Part shown: piece after piece, positions 8,630 to 18,017 of the stretch
Position numbering within the stretch: the stretch's first letter is position 1
How the letters are laid out: each line of letters begins with the position of its first letter
From: Lysinibacter sp. HNR
GTDB taxonomy: Bacteria; Actinomycetota; Actinomycetes; Actinomycetales; Microbacteriaceae
DNA length: 64,000 bases
Assembly (NCBI RefSeq): GCF_029760935.1
Contig: NZ_CP121684.1
Coordinates: 2,356,001 to 2,420,000, forward strand
Direction of reading: 5' to 3'
Notes under the pieces: model-generated
Told to the model about the DNA's origin: nothing
Seen by the model: the letters and a program-made list of their open reading frames with translations, nothing else
The model's database searches: none
Translations under genes and position numbers: made by a program

Positions 8630-10192
8630 GTGCAGTCACACGGCAAACGCTGGGCGGTTCGTACCGCCACCGCGATGTTGACAGCGGGCGCAATGCTCAC
8701 TCTCGGCATGACCGGTTTGGCCTCGGCGGCTGAACCATCAACCATTGACCCGACTAAATTCGGCTCTATAAATATCCACAAGTACGGGTTTGACGAGTAC
8801 AATCAGCTACCACCCAACCTGAGCAACGGTACCGAACTTGCGCCCGGCGACCTCAACGGCCTGCTCCCAATGAGCGGCGTAACCTTCCAGGTGCAGCAGG
8901 TTCAGGGTGTTGACCTGACCACAAACGCGGGCTGGAATTCCCTTCCGGGACGTACCCCCACAAACCCGGGCGGCGCTCTGGGAGCACCAATCTCGCAAAC
9001 AACCAACGCAACCGGTGACGCTGTTTTTAGTAACCTGCCGCTGGGCCTGTATCTGGTGACCGAAACAATGTATCCCGCAGGATACGTTCCTGCTGACCCC
9101 TTCCTGGTCACAATACCGATGACCCATCCCACCAACCTCAACGAGTGGATGTACAACGTTCACGTCTACCCCAAAAACTTCAATGCGGACGGGCCCGACA
9201 AAATCGTTGAAGATGGGGGCGCGACCAAGGTTGGTGACACCATCTCCTGGACTATCTCGGGTAAAATTCCCCCGAGTCAGACACTAGACGGTTATCGCAT
9301 CGTTGATCCGCTTGACGAGCGCCTCGAATACGTGAGCACCGAGGTATCTTTCAAAAACAGTGCGACCCCCCTCATCGAGGGAGTGGACTACGAGCTGGTC
9401 ACCGATAACAGCCAGGGGTTTGATGTCTTTGGTCCGGGTACCAACGTTGTTGTCACCTTTCTTCCCGCCGGACTCGCCAAGCTTGCCGCAAACAACCAAG
9501 ATGAAATCCTAGTCACGATAAGCACCATTGTTCTTGAGGTCGGCGACATCGAGAACACCGCGATCATCTACCCCAACCTGCCCAGCTTTGATATCAAGCC
9601 GGGCACCCCCGGCTGGCCCGGAGACGAGGTTGACCCGGACAACCCTCCAGGGCCCGGTGGACCCGGTATCACCCCCAACCCTCCGGTGACCAAGTTCAAC
9701 GGAATCACCATCAACAAGGTTGATGCATCCGACAACGGCCGACTGATTGCGGGAGCTGAGTTCCAGGTCTTCACCTCTGAGGCTGATGCGCGGGCTCTCA
9801 CCAATCCAATCAGTATCAACGGTACCGATACCTGGATAACCGACAACAACGGCGTAGCCTCCATCTCGGGTCTTCGTGTCTCACGCTGGGCAAACGGAGG
9901 CCCTGTTGCCCCCGGAGAGACCGGGTACCGGCTCTACTGGCTTGCCGAGGTTAAGGCTCCCTCCGGTTACGAGCTGCTGGCAGCCCCCATCTCGTTTGAG
10001 GTTCTCTCAACTGCGGATACCCAGGTGCCGCTGATTGTCCAGAACTCACCCTCAAACGGTGGTTTCACACTGCCCTTTACCGGTTCGGTTATCAGCGCAC
10101 TCCTGTTCTATGGTGCGGGGACCGTCATCCTTCTGGGTGTGGCGCTCATGGTGATCCGTTCACGTCGTAAGGCTGCGGCGGAGATCCTGTAG
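8630..10192 (+). CDS. SpaA-type major pilin with LPFTG sorting signal
   Basis: A 520-residue secreted pilin shaft subunit. Visible in order are a signal peptide (to about residue 34, GLASAAEP), an N-terminal domain with FQVQQVQG, the pilin motif YPKN at residues 180-183 whose lysine is used for inter-subunit isopeptide bonds, an isopeptide-fold middle domain, a Pro/Gly-rich hinge (about 325-355), a C-terminal CNA-B domain with an E-box (YWLAEVKAPSGYEL), and LPFTG at 481-485 followed by a membrane helix and RSRRK. Class C sortases cleave the LPxTG and join it to the lysine of the next subunit. The GTG start follows AAAAGGAGA. The sortase lies directly downstream, after a hairpin. Only one pilin is encoded here. 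Confidence 0.92.
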   Translation: MQSHGKRWAVRTATAMLTAGAMLTLGMTGLASAAEPSTIDPTKFGSINIHKYGFDEYNQLPPNLSNGTELAPGDLNGLLPMSGVTFQVQQVQGVDLTTNAGWNSLPGRTPTNPGGALGAPISQTTNATGDAVFSNLPLGLYLVTETMYPAGYVPADPFLVTIPMTHPTNLNEWMYNVHVYPKNFNADGPDKIVEDGGATKVGDTISWTISGKIPPSQTLDGYRIVDPLDERLEYVSTEVSFKNSATPLIEGVDYELVTDNSQGFDVFGPGTNVVVTFLPAGLAKLAANNQDEILVTISTIVLEVGDIENTAIIYPNLPSFDIKPGTPGWPGDEVDPDNPPGPGGPGITPNPPVTKFNGITINKVDASDNGRLIAGAEFQVFTSEADARALTNPISINGTDTWITDNNGVASISGLRVSRWANGGPVAPGETGYRLYWLAEVKAPSGYELLAAPISFEVLSTADTQVPLIVQNSPSNGGFTLPFTGSVISALLFYGAGTVILLGVALMVIRSRRKAAAEIL

Positions 10193-10212
10193 TCTCTGCA
10201 CTTTCCCTATAC

Positions 10213-10245
10213 AGCGCGGGGAACCGCCCAACGGTTCCCCGCGCT
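10213..10245 (+). terminator. Strong hairpin between pilin and sortase genes
   Basis: Two perfect 14-base arms (AGCGCGGGGAACCG and its complement) around a 5-base loop, followed by TCTCGTCTTTT. It lies 20 bases after the pilin stop. It may be a partial terminator that keeps pilin far above sortase, as is common in pilus operons. Confidence 0.8.
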
Positions 10246-10272
10246 TCTCGTCTTTTAATCTCAGGAGGTGAG

Positions 10273-11271
10273 ATGCTACCCCCACAGCCCACACTTTCAC
10301 GACCCAAACACGGTCGCACCCATCGCCGCACCGTCGCCCCCTCCAGATTACAGAGCCGCAGTCCCCTGTGGCAGCGTATCTCTCTTCTTCTTGCAACTAT
10401 TCTTGGCCTCTCTGTAACGCTCTACCCCACGGCCGCCACCTGGTTCACCGATACTGCGCAGGGAGGCACCCTCGACGCTTTTGCAAACCTCGCGGAGCAT
10501 CTTCCGAATGATGAAAAACAGCGCATCCTTGACGCGGCTCACGACTACAACGAGTCTCTCCCCCAGGGAGAACTCCGTGATCCCTACAGTCTCCCAAACA
10601 ATACTTCTTCCCCCTCCAGCGATGTAACAGACGACTACTTTAAACAGTTAAACCTGGAGGGCATCGATGTGATGGCCCGCGTTCGTATCCCCTCTATTAA
10701 CGTGGACATACCCACCTACCACGGAACCAGCATGGAGACCCTCGACCGCGGTTCCGGGCATATTCTGGGTTCCTCGCTACCCGTTGGAGGAGAGGGCACC
10801 CACTCGGTCATTACCGCCCATGCGGGTCTCCCCCACGCCCGCATGTTCACAGATCTCCCCCGGGTTAAAAAGGGTGAGACCTTCAGCGTGACCGTTCTTG
10901 ACGAGGTTCTCACCTATCGAGTTGACCAGATCACCGTTGTTGAACCCCACGACATTAGCAACCTGACCATTACGCCGGGCAAAGACTACCTCACCCTCAT
11001 TACGTGCACACCGCTACACATTAATAGCCATCGCCTTCTTATTCGCGGCGAGCGCATCCCCACCCCCGTGGGTGATCCGCAGCTTGTTTCTGCTCAGTAC
11101 CAGAGCGCTTTTCCCTGGTGGATTCTTATTTTTGTGGGACTCTCCGCCGGTGCCGCGGTTCTCCTCTTTACTCCCGCACGAAGCGCGAAGAAACCGGCAA
11201 AGCCAGCAGCACAGCAAAAACTCTCCGCAGGGAATCAGGCCTCGGTGGAAGAACTCCTGGGTCAGTTATGA
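10273..11271 (+). CDS. srtC: Class C sortase (pilus polymerase)
   Basis: A 332-residue membrane transpeptidase that assembles the pilin. Visible are an N-terminal membrane helix (about residues 35-55), the inhibitory lid motif DPY (LRDPYSLPNN), the catalytic histidine in VITAHAGLPHARMF, the catalytic cysteine in TLITCTP, the arginine in HRLLIRGER, and a C-terminal membrane helix (about 280-300), all typical of class C. It starts after AGGAGGTGAG, an excellent ribosome-binding site. Its 3' end overlaps the convergent sigma gene by 6 bases, so transcription of one may affect the other. No second sortase is in the window; a class E or A housekeeping sortase for wall anchoring must be elsewhere. 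Confidence 0.93.
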   Translation: MLPPQPTLSRPKHGRTHRRTVAPSRLQSRSPLWQRISLLLATILGLSVTLYPTAATWFTDTAQGGTLDAFANLAEHLPNDEKQRILDAAHDYNESLPQGELRDPYSLPNNTSSPSSDVTDDYFKQLNLEGIDVMARVRIPSINVDIPTYHGTSMETLDRGSGHILGSSLPVGGEGTHSVITAHAGLPHARMFTDLPRVKKGETFSVTVLDEVLTYRVDQITVVEPHDISNLTITPGKDYLTLITCTPLHINSHRLLIRGERIPTPVGDPQLVSAQYQSAFPWWILIFVGLSAGAAVLLFTPARSAKKPAKPAAQQKLSAGNQASVEELLGQL

Positions 11272-12138
11272 CACAGCTTTCCCCGAGTGGCTAGGGGAAT
11301 CCATAGAATTTTTTCTAGAAGAGCCACCCCCACGCCGTTGCGGAAGCCGAGAGGCAATCTGCTGGGTCACGGTCAGCACCTCACCACAGCTCGGACATCC
11401 CAGGGTGTGCGCGCTAAATCGGGTACGGTCACGATGCCCCAGGCGATTGCGTTCGTACGCACCCATCCGGTCCATTGACCATCGACATTCTGATTGTGTC
11501 CTGGCTGTATATGCGCTCAGCCCCCAGACGTGTGCCTGGATCCAGGCTTCCCGGAGACCCTCGCGCGCCCGAAAAACCAATTGCGAAACAGCGTTAGCAC
11601 TCATGCCCATTCTTATAGCAATCTCTGAAATCGTAAGCCCCTCAACCTCGCTGTAGAGTAAAATCTCCTGCCAGCGTTCAGTGAGTGATTGGTAAGACCA
11701 TAACGCCCTCTCGTGCATGATTGAGTCGGATTGTGAGGGGGTTGCCGCCACCAACTCAACAACCCAGCGGTCATCCGCTTGCGTAAATTCTCGCCGAGAG
11801 CGCACCCACTCCGCTGCAAGATTACGAATCGTCACGAAGAGATACGATCGAAAGTCTCCCGTTGGCCCGCCGCCGGCTCTGATACGTTCAAAAACTCTCA
11901 TGAAGGCTTCGGCAACCACGTCTTCTGCATCAGTTGCGGAGACAAAGGATCTTGCAGCCCTGGCGGCGAACTCAGAGTGCCGTATCCAGAGAAGAGAAAA
12001 AGAGCTATTGCCCCCCCCCCCCCCCCCGCTGGAATTGAGGTGGGACGAATCGGATTGAGCTGCACTAATAAGCTCATAATCGGATCGTTCATCACAACAC
12101 ATCGAATTATTGGCACACAAACTTGAATCTTGCCGCAT
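11266..12138 (-). CDS. ECF sigma factor with C-terminal zinc-finger-like tail and internal poly-G tract
   Basis: A 290-residue sigma-70-family protein. Region 2 runs through DAEDVVAEAFMRVFERIRAGG and region 4 through LTISEIAIRMGMSANAVSQLVFRAREGLREAW. After region 4 there is a tail with HTLGCPSCGE, an Hxxx-CxxC pattern like zinc-finger anti-sigma domains, as in ECF groups with built-in C-terminal regulators. The N-terminal helix (DYELISAAQSDS) is joined to region 2 by six glycines encoded by an uninterrupted run of 17 G. The gene is intact at 17 G. It is convergent with the sortase gene (6-base overlap). A GGGGA ribosome-binding site precedes the ATG. Its targets are unknown; the adjacent pilus genes are the natural guess. 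Confidence 0.85.
   Translation of the reverse strand: MRQDSSLCANNSMCCDERSDYELISAAQSDSSHLNSSGGGGGGNSSFSLLWIRHSEFAARAARSFVSATDAEDVVAEAFMRVFERIRAGGGPTGDFRSYLFVTIRNLAAEWVRSRREFTQADDRWVVELVAATPSQSDSIMHERALWSYQSLTERWQEILLYSEVEGLTISEIAIRMGMSANAVSQLVFRAREGLREAWIQAHVWGLSAYTARTQSECRWSMDRMGAYERNRLGHRDRTRFSAHTLGCPSCGEVLTVTQQIASRLPQRRGGGSSRKNSMDSPSHSGKAVS
12011..12027 (-). repeat. 17-base homopolymeric G tract inside the sigma gene
   Basis: Seventeen consecutive C on the given strand, G in the coding strand. With 17 the reading frame continues through region 2. Read with 18, the frame meets TAG one codon after the tract (CAA TAG). Read with 16, it runs about 35 codons to a TGA at 11898-11900. Both single-base changes therefore abolish the sigma domain. 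Confidence 0.95.
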
Positions 12139-12457
12139 AGATTCCCCTAACGCGTCGGCTATTCACCCGCACTTTACGGTTTGCCAGGTTTCTGCCGACG
12201 GTCTGTGCACACCAGCACAATAAAATCACCCAGAAAAACGGTGACGCGCTGGCCCCAATTTACGCAAATAACACAATCTGCAAAAGCTAATAGGCAGTTA
12301 ATAATAACATTACTTTAAAATCTTTACCACTAGATTACCCAAGAGCCCTAAAGCAAGCATCTTTCCACCGAAACGAGATCATACATGCTAACTGCAAGCT
12401 TTCGCACAGCGACTACTTCTGAACCGTTTATCGACGCTACGGGATAAAAATTCAGCC
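12139..12457. other. AT-rich intergenic region upstream of the sigma gene
   Basis: A 319-base non-coding stretch between the sigma gene start and the end of guaB1, both on the minus strand. It should contain the sigma-gene promoter and the guaB1 terminator. I see no clear hairpin with a T-run and no convincing small gene. Confidence 0.5.
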
Positions 12458-13891
12458 CTACCAGCTCACTGGAACCGGTTTACCTTCCTCATAGCCAGAC
12501 GCTGATTGCACACCCACAAGAGCCAGCTCGTGGAACTCCGCAAGCGTTTTGGCGCCGGCGTAGGTGAAGGAGCTGCGCACACCCGACGTGATCATATCGA
12601 GTAGATCCTCCACAGACGGGCGAGCCGGATCAATATAGATCGTGCTTCCGCTGATGCCCTCGGCAAAAAGTGTTTTGCGCGCCAGATCGAAGGGATCCAA
12701 CCGACCAAAACGACCCTCCACGGCCTTGGTGGAGGCCATCCCCCAGCTTTCCTTGTAGTGGCGCCCGTTTGCATCCGTCATGATGCGTCCGGGAGCCTCA
12801 ATCGTTCCCGCAAACCACGAGCCAATCATCACACTCGCCGCACCCGCCGCCAGGGCCAATGCCACGTCACGCGGGTAACGAACCCCGCCATCGGCCCACA
12901 CATGAGCCCCCAGCTCGCGAGCACGGTCCGCGGTCTCAAGAACCGCCGAGAACTGCGGACGACCCACCGCCGTCATCATTCGTGTGGTGCACATGGCGCC
13001 TGGGCCAACACCCACCTTGAGGATGTCGGCTCCAGCGCTCACCAGGTCCTGCACCGCATCGGCGGTGACAATGTTTCCGGCAACAATGGGGACATCAAGA
13101 TCGAGGCCACGCACGGTCTCGATCGCCCGCAGCATACCTCCCTGGTGGCCGTGGGCCGTATCAATCACCAGCACGTCAACACCAGCCTCCACCAGGGCCC
13201 GCGCCTTTGCCGTCACGTCACCGTTAATACCCACGGCCGCCGCAACAGCCAGACGTCCCTCGGCATCAAGGTGCGGCTCGTAGAGCGTGCCGCGTAGAGC
13301 AGATTTACGCGAGAGGGTACCCACAATACGTCCGTGATCAAGCACCGGAGCGAAGTGGGCATCAGCCGCAACAAGTGCATCAAACGCCTCACGATTGTCG
13401 CCGATTTCTTCGGCAGCCAGGGCGATCCACTCCGTGCGAAGCAAATCCTTCAACTGCGCGCCGGGACGAGCCGTGGCCAGTACCTCGGCGGGTACAATGC
13501 CCCGATACTCATCGTCCTGAATAACGATTCCGTGCTCAACACTCGGTGGAAGTAACTCGCGAGCCTCGGCCACGGTTGCCTTGGGCGACAGGATAATTGC
13601 CGTATCAAAGCGCGTGGGCTGCGCTTTCACCCAGCGAATAGCGTCGGCAAGCTCCTGCAGAGGCATATCCTGCGGGATGACACCAAGACCCCCGCGACGG
13701 GCAAGGGTCGCCGCAAGCCGAGGGCCCGTCACCGAGTTCATATTCGACGATACGAGCGGTAGGGTTGCCGCGGTTCCATCTGTTGCCTTGAGCGACACCG
13801 ATAGTCGACTATCAATCTCGGATTTTCTGGGAATCAGGAAAACATCCGAATAGGTTAGATCGTGGGTTGCGCCCTCAGCATTAAATTCCAT
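12458..13891 (-). CDS. guaB1: GuaB1 family IMP dehydrogenase-related protein (likely GMP reductase)
   Basis: A 477-residue TIM-barrel protein of the IMPDH/GMPR superfamily with a CBS-pair insert (about residues 90-205). Conserved pieces are YSDVFLIPRKSEIDSRL, SSNMNSVTG, DTAHGHQGGML, the phosphate/cysteine loop VGVGPGAMCTTRMMTAVG, and ADGGVRYPRDVALALAAGA. In mycobacteria GuaB1 lacks IMP dehydrogenase activity and GuaB1-type proteins have been reported to act as GMP reductases; I apply that by family only. I choose the ATG at 13891 (MEFNAEGATHDLTYSDV), which gives the usual family length; a longer frame to 13933 adds 14 unlikely residues. AGAAGG precedes the ATG but very closely. Divergent from kgd. 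Confidence 0.88.
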   Translation of the reverse strand: MEFNAEGATHDLTYSDVFLIPRKSEIDSRLSVSLKATDGTAATLPLVSSNMNSVTGPRLAATLARRGGLGVIPQDMPLQELADAIRWVKAQPTRFDTAIILSPKATVAEARELLPPSVEHGIVIQDDEYRGIVPAEVLATARPGAQLKDLLRTEWIALAAEEIGDNREAFDALVAADAHFAPVLDHGRIVGTLSRKSALRGTLYEPHLDAEGRLAVAAAVGINGDVTAKARALVEAGVDVLVIDTAHGHQGGMLRAIETVRGLDLDVPIVAGNIVTADAVQDLVSAGADILKVGVGPGAMCTTRMMTAVGRPQFSAVLETADRARELGAHVWADGGVRYPRDVALALAAGAASVMIGSWFAGTIEAPGRIMTDANGRHYKESWGMASTKAVEGRFGRLDPFDLARKTLFAEGISGSTIYIDPARPSVEDLLDMITSGVRSSFTYAGAKTLAEFHELALVGVQSASGYEEGKPVPVSW

Positions 13892-14031
13892 ACCTTCTAA
13901 AATACCCTGGATAAATATGAGGTGTCTGTCCATTTTTTCCGACTAGGCTTGTAACATTGTTTTTGGCGCAACGATGCACGAAGCATCCAGCACAAATTTG
14001 ATGAGAAAACACGAGAGAGTGGGCGATCGGC

Positions 14032-17000
14032 TTGAATGGCCAAACAACGGGAACAGACAACCCAGACAAATCATCAAACGACTTTGGCGCAAACGAATGG
14101 CTGGTGGAAGAGCTCTACAAACAGTTTGTAGAGAACAAAAACCAGGTAGATAAATCGTGGTGGCCGATCCTCGAAAATTATGCGTCCAAGGCTACCGTTT
14201 CGAGCGCGGATACCCCTCAGGCCACTCCCGCCCCGCAGCAGGCCGCTTTTGAGGCGACAGCACCCGTGGCCGGGACACTCACCGCAGGAACGTCCTCCCC
14301 TCCCACGGCCCCCATCGCTCGCACCACAAACACCGCACCCAAGCCACAACCCATTCCCGCCGACGCACCCGTAACCGGCTCCATCAATACCGTCGACGAA
14401 GACGAGCAGGATAGCGTCACCCCCTTGCGAGGCATGCCCAAGACGCTCGCGGCCAACATGGAGACCAGCCTCCAGGTGCCCACAGCCACTAGCGTGCGCA
14501 CTATACCCGCCAAACTACTCATCGATAATCGCATTGTTATTAACAACCACATGCGGCGCTCCCGGGGCGGGAAGGTTTCCTTCACACACCTCATCGGCTG
14601 GGCCATCGTTCAGACCCTCAAAGAGTTTCCCAGCCAAAACGTCTATTACGACCAGGTCGATGGAAAGCCCTCGGTGGTGGCACCCGCTCACGTTAACCTC
14701 GGAATTGCCATTGACGTGCCTAAGGCAGACGGAACCCGTGCTCTTCTCGTGCCCAGTATCAAGCGAGCAGACACCCTCACGTTTGCGGAGTTTTTAACCG
14801 CCTATGAAGACGTCGTGAAGCGTGCACGCACCAATAAGCTCACGGCCAACGATTTTGCGGGCACCACCATCTCCCTCACCAACCCCGGAGGAATTGGAAC
14901 GGTTCACTCCGTACCCCGCCTCATGAAGGGACAGGGGTGCATCATCGGCGCGGGTGCCCTCGAATACCCCGCCGAGTTTCAGGGAGCATCACAGAAAACG
15001 CTCAACTCTCTGGGTATCGGAAAAACGATAACCCTCACCAGCACCTACGACCACAGGGTTATTCAGGGGGCGGGTTCCGGCGAATTCCTCAAGCTCATTC
15101 ATGAGCGCCTCATCGGGCACCACAGCTTTTACGATCAAATCTTTGCCGCGGTGCGCATTCCCTACCGTCCCATCCAGTGGGCCCACGACATCAGCGTGGA
15201 CAACTACGATGCGGTCGATAAGGTCGCACGCGTGCAGGAACTCATCAACGCGTATCGCGTGCGCGGACACCTCATGGCGGATATCGACCCTCTGGAATAC
15301 GTACAGCGCACCCACCCCGACCTTGAGATCGAGTCACACGGCCTCACCTTCTGGGATCTCGACCGCGAATTTCTCACGGGCAATCTGAGCGGCAAGCGCT
15401 CCATGCCTCTCCGCGACATCCTCGGCATTCTGCGCGACTCTTATTGCCGCAAAATCTCCGTGGAGTACATGCACATTCAGGATCCCGCACAGCGCCAGTG
15501 GATTCAAGAACGGGTCGAGGCCCCCTATGTTAAGCCGGCCAAGGAAGAGCAATTACGCATCCTGGGCAAGCTCAACGAGGCCGAAGCATTTGAAACCTTC
15601 CTGCAGACAAAATACGTTGGCCAAAAACGCTTCAGCCTGGAGGGCGGCGAATCCACTATCGCTCTTCTCGACGAGGTGCTTCAGGGGGCCGCAGAGGACA
15701 ACCTCGACGGCGTAGCGATCGGCATGGCTCACCGTGGCCGTCTCAACGTGCTCACCAACATTGCGGGCAAAACCTACGGGCAAATCTTCCGCGAGTTCGA
15801 GGGAGCCCAACCCACCCGCAAGTCGGGCGGATCCGGTGATGTCAAGTATCACCTGGGGACGGAGGGCACTTTCAAAGACATTCGGGGCCGCGAGGTGCCC
15901 GTTTACCTCGCTGCCAATCCCTCACACCTCGAAGCCGTTAACGGTGTTCTTGAGGGAATAGTCCGCGCCAAACAAGACCGCAAACCCATCGGCACGTTCT
16001 CAACCCTTCCCGTGCTTGTACACGGTGACGCTGCAATGGCGGGGCAGGGCGTCGTCTTTGAAACCATGCAAATGTCGCAGCTTCGCGGATACCGCACGGG
16101 CGGAACCATCCACGTCATCGTAAATAATCAGGTGGGCTTTACCACGCTCCCCGAAGACTCACGCACGTCGATCTACTCCTCCGACGTGGCCAAATCTATC
16201 CAGGCCCCCGTCTTCCACGTTAACGGGGATGATCCCGAATCGGTTGTCCACGTGGCCCGGCTGGCATATATGTATCGCCAAGAGTTTAAGCGCGACGTTG
16301 TGGTTGACCTCGTGTGCTATCGTCGCCGTGGACACAACGAGGGGGACGACCCCTCGATGACTCAGCCCCTCATGTACAACCTCATTGAGGCAAAACGCTC
16401 CGTGCGCCGCCTCTACACAGAGTCGCTTGTTGGTCGCGGCGACATCACCGAGGAGGAGTACGAGGAGGCAAAGCGCGACTTCCAAAACAGGCTTGAACAC
16501 GCCTTTGCTGACACCCACGCCGCACAGACCGCCGCGATCCCCGTGATCAACCCAGACGAACCGCTGGGCGTGGCAAGCGAGAGCACAGACGCAGAAGGAC
16601 ACCCCATCCACACCGCCATCACGGCATCAACCGTGCAGCTCATCGGTGACGCGTTCAACAACAAACCCGAGGGCTTTAGCGTTCACCCCAAACTGCAACA
16701 GCTCATTAACAAGCGGGTTGATATGAGCCGCAACGGTGGAATTGACTGGGGCTTTGCAGAGCTCATCGCCCTCGGCTCTCTCCTTATCGAGGGAAACCCC
16801 GTGCGATTTGCCGGTCAGGACTCCCGACGCGGCACCTTTGTGCAGCGTCACGCCGTCTTCCACGATCGCAATAACGGTCAGCTGTGGTTACCCCTCATGA
16901 ACCTCTCTGAGGACCAGGCTCGCTTCTGGATCTACGACTCTCCCCTGAGCGAGTATGCCGCCCTCGCTTACGAATACGGATACTCGGTTGAGAACGAGGA

Positions 17001-17763
17001 TGCCCTGGTTCTGTGGGAGGCACAGTTTGGCGACTTTGCCAACGGGGCTCAAACCGTGATCGACGAGTTTATCTCCTCGGCGGAGCAGAAGTGGGGCCAG
17101 CACTCATCCGTGGTGCTTCTGCTACCCCACGGATACGAGGGCCAGGGACCGGATCACTCCTCGGCTAGGATCGAGCGCTATCTGCAACTGTGTGCAGAAA
17201 ACAACATGACTGTTGCCAGACCCTCCACCCCCGCCTCCTACTTCCACCTGCTGCGTAGGCAGGCCAAGGCACGTCCCCGCCGCCCGCTCGTGGTATTTAC
17301 TCCCAAGGCGATGCTTCGCCTGCGCGGGGCCGCCAGCTCGGTTGCCGACTTTACCGAGGGTACGTTTGAGCCTGTCATCGACGACTCTCGTGTGACCGAT
17401 AAGTCTGCGATCAAGCGGGTTATTCTTGTAGCGGGCAAGACCTACTACGACCTCATTGCCGAATTGGAGAAAAACCCCAACGACGCGATTGCCGTGGTTC
17501 GTTTAGAACAGTATTACCCCGCCCCCATCAACGAGCTTAACGCGGTTCTTGATACCTATCCCCAGGCAGACCTCATCTGGGTTCAGGACGAACCAGAGAA
17601 CCAGGGTGCCTGGCCCTTTATGGGTCTTGAGGTGGGGTCGCAGCTCGTGGGACGTCCGCTCTCGGTCGTGTCACGTCCCGCCTCGGCATCACCAGCCACG
17701 GGGTCGGCAAAACGTCACGCGGCCGAGCAGGCCGACCTCATCACCCGGGCTCTTACCCTGTAG
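14032..17763 (+). CDS. kgd: Multifunctional 2-oxoglutarate decarboxylase/dehydrogenase E1-E2 fusion
   Basis: A 1243-residue actinobacterial Kgd/SucA. The order is a short E1-type N-terminal helix (NEWLVEELYKQFVENK), a Pro/Ala-rich linker (about 50-120), an E2 succinyltransferase catalytic domain (about 135-370; HLIGWAIVQTLKEFPSQN and the DHRVIQGA active-site motif), then the ThDP-dependent E1 (MAHRGRLNVL, thiamine-binding GDAAMAGQG, NNQVGFTT, YRRRGHNEGDDPS, C-terminal QYYPAP). It decarboxylates 2-oxoglutarate in the TCA cycle. The start is TTG at 14032 with GAGAGAG upstream; a nearby ATG at 14036 is out of frame. A bidirectional hairpin follows. Length is usual for the family. Confidence 0.95.
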   Translation: MNGQTTGTDNPDKSSNDFGANEWLVEELYKQFVENKNQVDKSWWPILENYASKATVSSADTPQATPAPQQAAFEATAPVAGTLTAGTSSPPTAPIARTTNTAPKPQPIPADAPVTGSINTVDEDEQDSVTPLRGMPKTLAANMETSLQVPTATSVRTIPAKLLIDNRIVINNHMRRSRGGKVSFTHLIGWAIVQTLKEFPSQNVYYDQVDGKPSVVAPAHVNLGIAIDVPKADGTRALLVPSIKRADTLTFAEFLTAYEDVVKRARTNKLTANDFAGTTISLTNPGGIGTVHSVPRLMKGQGCIIGAGALEYPAEFQGASQKTLNSLGIGKTITLTSTYDHRVIQGAGSGEFLKLIHERLIGHHSFYDQIFAAVRIPYRPIQWAHDISVDNYDAVDKVARVQELINAYRVRGHLMADIDPLEYVQRTHPDLEIESHGLTFWDLDREFLTGNLSGKRSMPLRDILGILRDSYCRKISVEYMHIQDPAQRQWIQERVEAPYVKPAKEEQLRILGKLNEAEAFETFLQTKYVGQKRFSLEGGESTIALLDEVLQGAAEDNLDGVAIGMAHRGRLNVLTNIAGKTYGQIFREFEGAQPTRKSGGSGDVKYHLGTEGTFKDIRGREVPVYLAANPSHLEAVNGVLEGIVRAKQDRKPIGTFSTLPVLVHGDAAMAGQGVVFETMQMSQLRGYRTGGTIHVIVNNQVGFTTLPEDSRTSIYSSDVAKSIQAPVFHVNGDDPESVVHVARLAYMYRQEFKRDVVVDLVCYRRRGHNEGDDPSMTQPLMYNLIEAKRSVRRLYTESLVGRGDITEEEYEEAKRDFQNRLEHAFADTHAAQTAAIPVINPDEPLGVASESTDAEGHPIHTAITASTVQLIGDAFNNKPEGFSVHPKLQQLINKRVDMSRNGGIDWGFAELIALGSLLIEGNPVRFAGQDSRRGTFVQRHAVFHDRNNGQLWLPLMNLSEDQARFWIYDSPLSEYAALAYEYGYSVENEDALVLWEAQFGDFANGAQTVIDEFISSAEQKWGQHSSVVLLLPHGYEGQGPDHSSARIERYLQLCAENNMTVARPSTPASYFHLLRRQAKARPRRPLVVFTPKAMLRLRGAASSVADFTEGTFEPVIDDSRVTDKSAIKRVILVAGKTYYDLIAELEKNPNDAIAVVRLEQYYPAPINELNAVLDTYPQADLIWVQDEPENQGAWPFMGLEVGSQLVGRPLSVVSRPASASPATGSAKRHAAEQADLITRALTL

Positions 17764-17878
17764 TGTGCCAGGGTTCCTCTCACACAAGGGGAACCCGAAA
17801 CCCGTCTAGCACCCGCTACGGGGCGTGTGAGTGTCTCACCCAATACACGGGGAACCACGAGGATTAAAATGGTGTAAA

Positions 17879-17920
17879 AAAGTCCCAGCGGAACTGCCTT
17901 CTGGCGTCCGCTGGGACTTT
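17879..17920 (+). terminator. Hairpin terminator after kgd
   Basis: Perfect 14-base arms (AAGTCCCAGCGGA in the left arm, complement in the right) around a 14-base loop, with A-run before and TTT after, so it can act in both directions between the convergent kgd and rsrA genes. Confidence 0.88.
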
Positions 17921-18017
17921 GTAATACCTGTATTCGGCCGCGCATTTTTCAACCAAAGTAGTCTGGGCAAAACGCTCGGCGGATTAAAGGTAGAGCATCT
18001 TAACCGAGATGAAGCGC

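Noticed and set aside
11260-11280. Sortase-sigma overlap as evidence of a fused or frameshifted gene
   Set aside because: The genes are on opposite strands and both end normally; it is a convergent 6-base overlap.
11717-12058. Plus-strand frame containing a polyproline run across the C tract
   Set aside because: It is antisense to the sigma gene; the prolines merely reflect the C run and no domain is present.
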